Of a stretch of DNA of 62,000 nucleotides, positions 46,008 to 57,600 are shown piece by piece; the stretch's first letter is position 1; the number at the start of each line of letters is the position of its first letter. The notes under the pieces were generated by a model, which saw only the letters and a list, made by a program, of their open reading frames with translations, ran no database searches and was not told the origin of the DNA. A program made the position numbers and the translations under genes. Source of the DNA: Branchiostoma floridae (Eukaryota; Chordata; Leptocardii; Amphioxiformes; Branchiostomatidae); the NCBI RefSeq assembly GCF_000003815.2, contig NC_049987.1, forward strand, positions 24,037,721 through 24,099,720. The letters run 5' to 3'.

Positions 46008-46250
46008 CTCCCTCTATTAACATCGGTAGTGAGCGTTTCTTGGTTCAAAGAAAGCATTTCCGTCTTAAAACAATATTAAGTATTCTAAAAAATAAAATGT
46101 ATTTCAATTGATATACAGCTCAAGCGGAAAAAAAATTAGAATAAAATTGTTGGCACCCCCCCCCCCCCCCCGATTTAAGTTAAACGATCCGCAGATGACA
46201 ATATCGCCAAGGCCGCCATTTTGGAACCATAACCTCAGTAAATAGCGGCC

Positions 46251-46580
46251 ATGGCGCTGGAGGAACAAAATGCGCTGCCTTTGTTCAGGGAAGACGTGTC
46301 TGAGCTCGTAGTGAACGAGATTCTCAAGAGCTGTGAAGCACAGGGATCCCGGAATGCCTCAGGAAAGCCGGCAGAGATTTACCGCCCTAGACACGAACGA
46401 ACTCGGCAAAATGGAGCTCTGGGGCGGGCGGAGAAAACTACGGTGCGTGCAACAGTTTGTTACAAAATGAATAGACTTTCAAGTCTTGGAACTGAAAGAT
46501 ATTTCACGTACAATTTATTTGCTGTTCAAATTCACTGTTCAAATTTATTGAATGTACTGAAAAAAAATTATGTTTTATAA
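46251..46580 (+). CDS. Unrecognised exon or short gene, MALEEQ
   Basis: The ATG at 46251 follows a CCGCCATTTTGG motif and opens 109 codons. The first 67 (MALEEQNALPLFREDVSELV and onward to GRAEKTTVRAT) look coding: mixed composition and GC-rich. The rest is AT-rich and looks intronic. A possible donor is ACG|GTGCGT at about 46441, which would make this the first exon of a plus-strand gene running toward the lipase-GTPase gene. No downstream exon is recognised before the minisatellite. The unit A counterpart is broken. No family recognised. Confidence 0.4.
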   Translation: MALEEQNALPLFREDVSELVVNEILKSCEAQGSRNASGKPAEIYRPRHERTRQNGALGRAEKTTVRATVCYKMNRLSSLGTERYFTYNLFAVQIHCSNLLNVLKKNYVL

Positions 46581-46649
46581 AGGGATTTGTCGCTTGAATG
46601 GGTCAGTTTGGTTAAGCTATATGATAATAGCGTTAATGACCCGCCTCCA

Positions 46650-47347
46650 CCCTTACTTGTCATTAACATAGACTGTGCCCTTACTATTTATTAACATAGA
46701 CTGTGCCCTTACTGGTCATTAACATAGACTGTGCCCTTAATGTTAATTAACATAGACTGTGCCATTACTGTTCATTAACATAGACTGTGCCCTTACTGCT
46801 TATTAACATAGACTGTACCCTTACTGTTTATTAACGCAGACTGTACCCTTACTATCCATTAACATAGACTGTGCCATTACAGTTCATTAACATAGACTCT
46901 GACTTACTGTTCATTAACATAGACTGTACCCTTACTGTCCATTAACATAGACTGTACCCTTACTGTTTATTAACACAGACTGTACCCATACTGTTCATTA
47001 ACATAGACTGTACCCTTACTGTTCATTAACATAGACCGTACCCTTACTGTTCATTAACATAGACTGTACCCTTACTGTTCATTAACATAGACTGTACCCT
47101 TACTGTTCATTAACATAGAATGTACCCTTACTGCTTATTAGCATAGACTGCACCCTTACGGTCCATTAACATAGACTGTACCCTTACTGTTTATTAATAT
47201 AGACTGTACCCTTACTGCTCATCAACATAGACTGTACCCCTACTGTTCATTAACATAGACTGCACCCTTACTGTTGATTAACATAGACTGTACCCTTACT
47301 GCTTATTAGCATAGACTGCACCCATACAGTTAATTAACATAGACTGT
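46650..47347. repeat. 28-bp minisatellite, second block of unit B
   Basis: About 25 units with the same consensus as the unit A array, ending abruptly at the GC-rich insertion. Confidence 0.93.
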
Positions 47348-48302
47348 GTGTTGCGCCCCGAACCGTGCCTGGGGCAAAAGCACGGTTTGGGGCACGCGGG
47401 GACTGCCCCGAGCCGTGCCCAATCGCGCACAGTCCTGGGCACGCAGGGGACCTTGTCCCATACTGTGCTTTGGGGCGGAGCTTAATGTTTTTAGGGGAGG
47501 GGTCTGTCCAATGTGCTTTTTTTCCTGCAGCCCCGCCATCTTTGTTTTTCGGCGCGCTGGGATGAGGAAGAATCAATGTAATGTAATTCACGCTCGTCTT
47601 GGAGCATTTACAGACTTAGAGTTGATGTGGCAAAAACTGACGGCAAGTCATAGCACTAATTTCTACAACAATAATTTCTAAAACAATATCCAAGAAAGAC
47701 TGTAGATTTAACCACAACGCACACGGTTCTTGGTAAAAGCAAGATTTGTCCCGAACCGTGCCTTAGCCTTTAAGGCACAGTTTGGGGCAGTCCCCGTGTG
47801 CCCAGAACTGTGCCCAGGCACGGTTTGGGGCAGTCCCTATGCGTCAAGAACTGTGCCTGGGGCAAAAGCACGGTTTTGGGCACACGGTGACTGCCCAGGA
47901 CCGTGCCTCAGGGCATAGTTCTGGACAGTCCTCATATTACAGTGCTTTATACCGAACCGTGCCTGGGGCAAAAGCAAAGCAGGTTCTAGGATATTCGAGG
48001 ACTGTTAAACTGTGCCTCAGATTGTGCACTGAGGTCTGACCCAACCATCTGAATCATCCTGGCTTGGAGACTTGATCAAGATGCAGCTGTATGTTTTCAT
48101 GTCTTATATGTCGAAACAAAATCTCGCAAGATTAAACCTTATTTGGAAACATGGGCGTGAATAATTAGTTATCACTACCCCGTCAGTCATAGTGATTGAC
48201 CGCACTTCCGGGCACAGACCTGGGCAGTCAGGCTGTGCCCCATTCCGTGCCTGAATGGGCACGGATTGTGGCGGGTACGGGTTGGGGCACGACAGTGGGC
48301 AC
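47348..48302. mobile_element. GC-rich foldback insertion (unit B only)
   Basis: It separates sequences that are contiguous in unit A (gactgtg and ctgtttattaggatagg, about 11337-11357). It contains several direct and inverted copies of a motif like ccgaaccgtgcctggggcaa plus aagcacggtt. Ends are loosely inverted (gccccgaaccgtgcc against gccccaacccgtaccc). It encodes nothing convincing; open frames are by-products of high GC. Confidence 0.5.
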
Positions 48303-48665
48303 TTCCTGTTTATTAGGATAGGCTGCGTACTTGTGATGAGATATATGATTACATATTTTGTTACTTTTAGAAGGCAATTTAATGTGCATCCATTATTGAG
48401 ATATGGAGACAATATGGACATCTCAGCACCGTAAGATTACTTAAGCTGATTACAGAGTCGTGACTGTATTAAACATATCGAATATGACAAATTTGATCCC
48501 AGTCAGCACATGTTCACACAAAAAAGTTTCACAAACTTTTATCAAATGCCAAAATGAAACCACGTCAAATAGCAAGATAGTTACTCCTTATGTATATACA
48601 TTTCTATACATCAATCAATTTTTTCTGTACTATTCTGTAGAACACTCTGAAGCAGAAACACGCAT

Positions 48666-51600
48666 CTAAGGGCCTGTACCCATCACTGTAGCCTGCTCGT
48701 TCACAGCCCTGCGCAGCTCAGGTTCGCCCTCCCCGAACACGTCATACCTCACCAGCCAGTCTTTGATCCACCGCCTGACGTCATCCACCCCCACCAGCCC
48801 CACTGCGCGCATCTCCTGGGTGCAGGACACGAAGTCCGTGAAGAAGATGTCAGAAGGTTTCACGTCCAGGACCTCGGCGAAGTCAGCTCGGAACTTATCT
48901 GTGTTTTCCTTGGTCTAATGGGAAAAAGAAACGAACGTCACATGTAAACATTGTTTAGAACATGGCCACTACCCCTCAGCCAATGGGAGCCCTTTAATTA
49001 CTGTGATTATATCCACATAGTGCAGAAAAAGTGTTGTACTATCCAAAAAGTGTGGTACTATGTAAAATTTGCATAAAATAAAACCACACTTTTTGGATAG
49101 TACCACACTTTTTGGATAAAACAACACTTTTTCTGCACCACTGGTCGGCTCACACACTGTGCTAATTGCCGAGAGGATTAGAGAGGATTAAGACACAAAG
49201 AGCCAATGTCATAAAAGTAGCCAACAGTTTGGAGACGACCCAGCACAGATGCCATAAAACACCAAGAATAGATTCCATTGATCAATAGATTCTCTTTCAC
49301 TTTATTTGCTTATCCATGAGAGCAAAGAGGTCCCTTTTTAACTTCCTTGATGAGAGGTAACTCTGACACACTTTGAATATAATGTAATATCCTAAGTATG
49401 AATTGTCCTTGATTCATCTTGAAAAACTGAAAGCTTCGGGGTAGTGGCCATGTTCTAAAATAGATAATGAAAGTTGTAGGCAAGGAAGAGCTTCAGTTGA
49501 ATGTTTTAAAAATGTTTATGAGGATATATGGATACAGATACACGCGCCAAGTAAACATTCAGCAAAAATAAAATACCTTTAAGACATTGAGAAAATCCCC
49601 ACACTGGTTGATACAGATCACAAAGGAGCAGTCGAAGTTCTTGACCTTCTTTAGTTGATCAATGTTCATCTTACTGGGGTCTCCCGTGAACGGCATGACG
49701 AGTATAAAGAAACTGGCCAGTCCGCCGCAGTGGTTCACGAGCGTGGCCACCTGGGTATCCACTGTGGTCGTGCCGTGAAAGTCCACAATCTGAATATAAA
49801 AATGGATAGAAATTTGTTAACGTTATGCTACGACGTTATACGTGCATATGTGCATTGATTAAGATATAACGTTATAAATTGATCTCTTGGGTAAAAAAGC
49901 ATAGACGTATTTGAAAAGGGGATTTTTTTCAAATGGTTGTTGAAGGGTTTGACAAGTGACCACAAACGTTAAACATATGTCAATCATGGGTACCAATGAT
50001 TTTAGAATTCTTACCACCATCCTCTCTGTGCCCCTTGCCTTGTAAAGCACGGCTGTTTCGGTGTGCTCCTGGAACCCGATGTCTTTCACCTCCATTCCCC
50101 AGAGCGTCTTGATAAGTGTCGTCTTGCCTGCGTCTTGCGGACCGATCAGACCCACGAAGCAAGTCTTCATGAGCAGCTGACGGATCCGGAACAGGTCACA
50201 GGTCATCTGGCAGCGTCTCACTGCCTCCTGTTGGGATTCTTTAGTTGCCGTGCCTAGCTTTTTGCCCCAAGTAGACTCAAATGGATGCTGTTTTGCAATG
50301 CAGTCAAAATCTTGATCTAGACATCCAAGCATCTGGAAGAAGCAATTGCGAATGTCTGTCAAGTACCCTCTAGGCACTGGCACTGTGTTAGCAAAAGATA
50401 CTATCTTTACTGCATTATCATCAAACCTACATGTATCAGTAGTAGACACTTCAGCAAAGAAGGCAGTTTGTCAGTGTTAGGCCTGATGTTAATATCTCTC
50501 TCAGTGTTACACACTTTAAAGGATAACGTACCTCATACTTGGTCATGAGAGCAGATTCCAGACTGTACACGTCATCGTCCAGTGCCTTGTCACGGATGGA
50601 GTTCTCTTCGTTCACATCCTGCACTGACGGCAGCTCCTCTATCAGCGTCCTGTGATGAAGTAACGGTATAATGTAGTCGATTCTAGTTTCCAGGTAAAAT
50701 CTCAACATAGTTGTCCACTCAGAAGCAAAGTTATAGGTAAGTTATAGACTCTGGATGAGTTGATTCTTAACTCTTACTTGAGAACACCCTTGTAATTCCT
50801 CTCCACATCAGTGAAGTATTTCTGAAGCTTGATGTTGCCGACGATGCTAGCTCCTGACGCTATGATACCAGTGGCGGCCGTAGCTATTGCTTCGCCTCCC
50901 GTCAGACCTGTCGCTATGGCCCCAACGTAGGCACCAATGAAAGAAGCACCAGCTCCTCCTTAGTTAAAAAAAATATACAAAGTCAACATTCAGCTTTATT
51001 TAGAGAAGGAACAGCAGTATCTGTTATCGATTAATGTAGAGACCTGTGTGGCCGAAGTGTTATGTAAATAGAAATAGTAACTGCCCCTAGTCTCCTATAC
51101 ACTGAAAGGGGTAGCAAAAAAATTAACTTTTACCTGTGATGGCCACTCCAGCCACTGCTGTAAGGCTTAGCAGAGTTCCCAGCACCCAGTCTTTGAAACG
51201 CCAAGGGTACGTCACCTTGAGATGGTCACCAACTTCAGCTACAATCTCACCCACCACAGGTAACAGCATTTCGTCTTTGAGCTTCTCTAGACCATCAGAT
51301 AAGGCATCTGCCACCAAGTCGAATAGCTCTGGTTTCTTGTTACCTAAACAGGACAATAAGCGAAATACTTTAGAAAAAGAGCTATAAAAGAATAAAGAGG
51401 AAAAAGGTATGTGGATCAGTTAGAAGAATCTAAAAACCCTATCTTCTTGCTGTTATTAACAATATGATTAATACAGTTAAAGTAGATGTAGTAACCATAT
51501 TTCCTAAAACTAACCATTCCGGACGGCACTTCGGTTCTTATCCAGCTTGTCCAGGTACGTCATCATGGGGTCCTTTGCGAGTTCCTTTCGTCGGTTGGAT

Positions 51601-54600
51601 TCTGGCATCATCATCACTGTTGCCAAGCAACGCTGTGTTGCCTTGATGAGCAGCTCCGGCTTTAGCCGCCCAACAGCCAGCTGGCCCAACGTGCAGCCCT
51701 TCACCTGCTGTGAGATACACAAGGTGAAAGTGCTGAGACATTATAAAGACAACCCATCCGACCAACGCTAACTTTTGAAACTAAGGAGAAAAATCCAGGT
51801 TATAACAGGGATAGTTACACTACATTTTCATGAAGCGATCGATTTTCAATCGTATGGCAAAAATTACCTTGACTTCTTCCTTCTTAGTCTGATACGGGAT
51901 CTCCTGGAAGTGAGTTCTAATCGTGACGGTGGGAAAAGGGTCGAACGCTCCATCAGTAAGGTAACACTCCAGGACAACCTGGCGAGAACTTTTGAAGTTC
52001 ACAGAAACTCCCCTCGTTTCGTCATATGGAACGCCTGAAAATTTCAGATGACATCGAGTTTTATTTACCTGCACTGGATCATGATATGTCCTATACAGTA
52101 AACAAAGATGTTGTCGCAAGCCAGTATCATTTCCTCTACATTTGTTTGCTGCGTGGAAAATAGGCTGACACTCTCCATGGTGTTATTCAAGTCAATACAG
52201 ACACAGCTCTCTTCATATCATATGGAACGCCTAAAAATGAGTTTACAATTATATGCAAGTGACTGTTACCTGTGAAAGGATTTTCCAATAGGACGAAGAA
52301 GTCTAGGTTTTCACCGTCGATGGTCACCAGCAACTTCCCACTATCCATGTCCCCTTTCTGGCTTGCTGTAATAACAGAAAAAAAGACAAAAAGAGGTCAG
52401 TTGAGTCAAAGCATTCTCATGTGGCCACTGTACATGGTAGGACTGCCTTATTTTTAGTCCAGTCCTAATGAGGAATAAAATACTAGTACATCATTCAAAT
52501 AGACATTTTGGTACAATGTCCATTGTTTAATTCTACATAGTATTGAAATTATCCTAATTCATTGATCTATAGTTATAAGACTGAATGATTTAACTTGCAT
52601 TTTCTGTGGTTTTCCTGTCTGTTATTTGATATTGTACTATCGTACTTCACGTAAAGGACCAGAGGAAGTCAACAAACAGAAATTTCAAGCTAATTGTGGA
52701 TCCAAATAAAGTCAAGCTAAGAGTCACGTACCAATGCTGACAAGAGAAACTTTATTGACGCTTGGAGGGAAAGCTGTTTCCATGGAGACGCTCCGAGGGA
52801 TCCATATTTCGGGGGCAAAGGTGTCAACTACGTCACAAACTGGAGCCTGTGTGAGGACTGTGTCGTACTCCTTCCTGGACGACACGTTGAAGAAGGCTGC
52901 TGCATAGCACACAGCTTTGTGTTCGTGTATCTTATCCTCTGAAAGAAGAAAGAAATGACAAGTGTCTAATGTGTCTAATACGAAGTTATGACATGTGCTA
53001 TATGTACATTGTTAGTCTAGATTAAATTTATAGTCTATGTTGGGATTTAGTACGCTCATATCATTAAGAAGCAAGATTGGCACAAGTCATGTACCCACCT
53101 AATATTGCATGCAAATAACTATGTGAATTGGCACAGTAGCAAAATGAAAGCAAACTCCGACCATTGAACTTTTGATATTACGTGCGGTAAAATTGGTATG
53201 CTTGGTGAATCAGCTTGGTATATTCCTACCGTCCTTGACAAAGGTACTCACGAGTGAGATGTCCACCATCCTTTATGAACCTGTTGATCTCCCCTTCCTC
53301 TCGGATGTAGCCTTTCTCCCATATTGTGCGTGAACCGGCTAGAGCCTCTCGACAAGAGATGAACATGTACCATCCCACAGGCCGGTAGATGGAGTTCAGC
53401 TCATCTATCGTTACGCTGTGCTGCCGTATCAGCCCGTTCAGTTCATCCATGGCAGCGGGAAGCTGATCCAACAGGGTGCCGGCAGCCGCCGCTGCAGTCG
53501 CTACAACAGGACCGCCAACCCCAGAGGACGATATAGCCTTCAGTATTGGACTAAACAAAGGCTTGGCTTCTTTGACGAACTTCTTCACCTGTACAAACAT
53601 GACAATGACAGTGATGATGATCATCTTAGACATCTACTACTTGTTAATCGTTTATCACCACGGCATAATGATTTGGTTATCACAAACACTAGCTGTCATA
53701 TATCGCATCAGCTACTGCCTTGCACGCAGAAAACGTAATCTCCAGGAAGATCTACCGGTGGCATAAAGAGTTTAGATGGCCAAGGAGTGTTCTGAACTAC
53801 CGGAGACCTGCCGTCAATGAAAGAGGTAAGTTGTTCAGAACACTCCTTGGCTAGCTAAACTCCTAATGCCACCGGTAGGTCTGCCTGGAGATTAACGAAA
53901 ACGTACGACTTCGTTCTTTTTACCTTGGTAGATGTTGTTGTCACAGCGGTTTGAACGGCTTCCGCCAATCGGAGAAGGCGCGGCACAGGGTCCTTCTGGT
54001 TCACCACGGTCAGCAGGCAGTCGGACAGGTTCTGCTTCTCCACGTAGGAACGGAGGCCCTCGTCACCGAAGAACGGAGCTCCGAACGCGATGGACATGAT
54101 GTTGTCGGTGGGGAGTCCCCTTCTCTTTAGCTCCACTAGCATGTTTAGCGCGACGATGTGCGACACGGCGCCACCAAGGCTGTGTCCGCACAGGACTATG
54201 CGGTGATGCTGGTATTTTCGCAAGAAGGGGTCGACCGGGATGTTAGAGGCCAGCTTAAGAAACCCGGCATGGCACCGCCCTCCCATTGCACTTTGGCGTC
54301 CGTCAGGCCCGCTTGATGCCAGCTGCCGCCAAACTGAACAGTCGGCCATCACATCCTGGAAGCTGCTCGTCCCTGTGAAAACAATGTTTTATCTCTTTTG
54401 GTAGGTAAGTGGTGTTCATCCAGTAGACCGTTCCAACCGAATACCATAAGCCCCGCCCCCTGTTCTATTTCGACCACCTAGGTAAGAAACGGCGCGAGTA
54501 AGACAGAACTGGCCACCGCCACAATTTAGTTGATAATACCGACTAACTTGGTTTAGCTTTTTGGGTCCAGAAATCATCTCAGGACGGGTCAAAGAAAAAT

Positions 54601-54650
54601 GCTATGAAAGCTACATCCACCGAGTACAGCCCTTTTTTATTTGAGGATAC

Positions 54651-54685
<35 letters not shown>

Positions 54686-57600
54686 CTCAAGGCGTATGTA
54701 TGTATATAAATTATTTATTCTTATGGTGTATGTACCAGCCTACCCCTAAATGCAATGAAGACTTCCTCCTTGTCCTCAGTCTCGGCCACCATGTACGACA
54801 CCCGCCCATAGCGGGACACAGAAACACTGACGAAGTCATGGCTCGTCAGTTCTGTGGTCAGGAACTCCTGCACGGCTTTTGGTGTTTCCCTGTACACGGC
54901 CTGACAGCACACCAACGCGCGCTGGATGTCCGCTGGCCTCAGGTTCTTTGGTCCAGAGGTTAGACCTTTTTCAACTGTGTCCCCTGAGGCAGGAGTAAGA
55001 TCATCGGTAAAGTAAGTTAGATCAACATAACCACCACAGCTAGGTATATGTAAGATTCCAAAGGTATCCCCAAATAAATCAGAATGGTGATGAATTGGAT
55101 TGAATAGAACAGTATGAATTTAACAGAATAAAATATTTTTTTTTCATTTCATCCCATTGAGATCTGTAATTTACTTATAAAAGTAACTCTACATTAGGTT
55201 GTCCGATATCGCCTTATTTGTCTGTTTTATCAGTAGAACTGTTGTCCATTAGAGTGCGAGCAAATGAAAATATTGAAGGATTGGTGTGCCGAAAAGATCC
55301 ATGCAAATTGTCTCAATTTGATGATGATACAAATTTTACAACATTACAACATTGGAAACATTATGTTTAGAGTTAAAAAAACTTCTCAAATATTTCTGGG
55401 CTTGTGCCAAATTTTGACAAATGTATAATCTTAAGAATGGGTCCACTAAAGGACACTGGCTTTAAGCTACCATGTACTTTTCCTGTTAAGTGGTCAGATG
55501 GTCCAGCTGACCTTTTGGGAATTCACATTCCCAAAGATATGAACACATTGATTTCTGATAATTTCGGTAGAAAACTACAAAAAGTAGATAGGATACTCCA
55601 GCCTTGGAAAGGAAAGACTCTTACCCTGTATGGCAAAGTGACACTGATAAATACTTTGGTTGTATCTCAGTTTACATACTTATTCATGTCACTGCCCTCT
55701 CCAGATGCTGAGTTTTTTTCAGGCTGATGAGAAAAAAGTGTTTACATTTCTTTGGTCAGGAGGGCCAGAACGTGTCAAAAGGAATATAGTATATAATATG
55801 TATGAATATGGTGGATTAAAACTGATCAATTTAGAAGCCTTTAATGCTGCACTCAAGGCAGCATGGGTACCTAGAATGTATTTGAACAAAAGCTGGTTTT
55901 GTAGGAAGATGCTAAATCATTGTATACACTTTAACTATGATATTTTTCCATTCTTGCAACTTACCGAAGCACATTTTCACAATGTTGTCTCTAAACATTC
56001 ACATTTAAAAGTTCACTCTTTGAAGAGGTGATGTTAGCCTGGCTGAAGGCCCAGAAAAAAACTCTTTATAATATATATGAATTCTTGAGACAATTTCTCT
56101 GGTTCAATTCCAATATACTTATTGATAGACTACCTTTTTTTTGGGAAGCCTTTAGCCAAAGAGGAATTTTGCTTGTTAATGATTTATTGAACACTGATGG
56201 ATACTTTATGGCATACAGATCATTTATTGGTGAATATGGAAGAATTTGTGATGAGTTTATTTTCATACTCTCCAAGCAGAGGTTAGGCTCCGGCTGTTTT
56301 TTAACGTTTTTTTGTCGTTTTTATCGGGCTTTCTATTTTGTCATTTTTTTTCGCTGTGTCCGGCCTAACCTCTGCCCGCACTGACCTATAGGCGGAGCAA
56401 ACCTATTTGATTCCATTGAAGAAAGGTGCCAGAACTCCTCCTATGGAACCATCAAATTGTCATTAGGGGAAAGGATTTTACGGCCCGGGATTATGACACG
56501 TCCGGCATCTTCAGCCCGGCTGCGGAAGCCACACGCTGAGTCTCCTATTCACGCAACACAATGACCTCTGGTGACATCCACCCGTACGCAAACGTACACA
56601 TTTCTAGGGCAGAATTACAGTTAAATTCATAGCGTCGAAAGTGCAATATATAAGGTATTCTTTGTGAGCTGCTACAAATGAAAAAAAAAATTCGGAATCA
56701 AACCCTCATTTACAAGATTTCGCCGCCACCCGCGAGCGTAAAAACAACAAAGAAAATGGCGCCGCGTGGTTCTCACAACAAAGTCCTGCAACATCGCATC
56801 AAGGAAGCCAAGTTTCCGGGGCCTGCCGATGTTTTTGTGTGAAAAGTTTGCGATCTCGTTTGTTCAGAGGCTGGTGACTTCTTTCTGAAACGCCTTCTTG
56901 ATCGATCGCGTGGCCGATTCGTTGATGCGATGTCCCTCCCGAGCCAAGTTCGATTCTTCGCTGCTAAACCTTGATGCAGAGTTTCGTCCTGACTTCCGGA
57001 CTATAGTCGCGATTCCAGCTATGTTTTCTTTTGCCGCTCGCCACCTGCTTTGCTTTCTAGACCTCTTTATTCGAGACGTCAGTATCTAGTAGGTTGTTGT
57101 CGTTGTTGTTGTTGTGTCGGCAGTGTCCGCAAGATTTTATAGCTGACCGCCGGCTGACCAGAGTCGGCGGCCGTCAAGCGTGTTTTGAAGTTACCGCGTA
57201 GGTTACCGCTTGTTTATTATTCAGATTCAGAACCATATGCAACGCCGACGTGTCTGTTACTTCTATTCATGTATTAATCGGACTTTATTATTATTAAGCC
57301 TGTAAACTGCCGAGTCTTATTTTTAGAGGAAGGTGAGGGTCCTTGCTACTAATAATTTTCTTTCAATTTTTAACACATCCGACTGAGAATTAGCGCCTAT
57401 TTCACATCGCTAGAATAAAGTTCCGTGAGCTACTCCATTTTCCCTCCAACGCTATAATTTCTAACCGTGCGTGAGATTAAATAGATTTACAGTATGTAGC
57501 ACAAGCTTCACAACAACGAAATTTGTAATGGAATTCTGACAGAGGCTTGGAGACCACACGACCGGAAAGACTAGCACGGCGGGGGAGGGAAGACCTCGGC

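Larger units (their letters stand above)
45235..46170. repeat. Local duplication around the minisatellite, unit B
   Basis: The block starting ctccctctattaac, with ttcttggttcaaagaaagca and ending in a poly-C tract, occurs at about 45268-45415 and again at 46009-46165. Unit A has one copy (9629-9790). The first B copy leads into a minisatellite block and the second into the MALEEQ exon. Confidence 0.7.

Noticed and set aside
47330-47918. Several open frames in the GC-rich block
   Set aside because: Frames exist on both strands at once and consist of the repeated gaaccgtgcctggggc motif.
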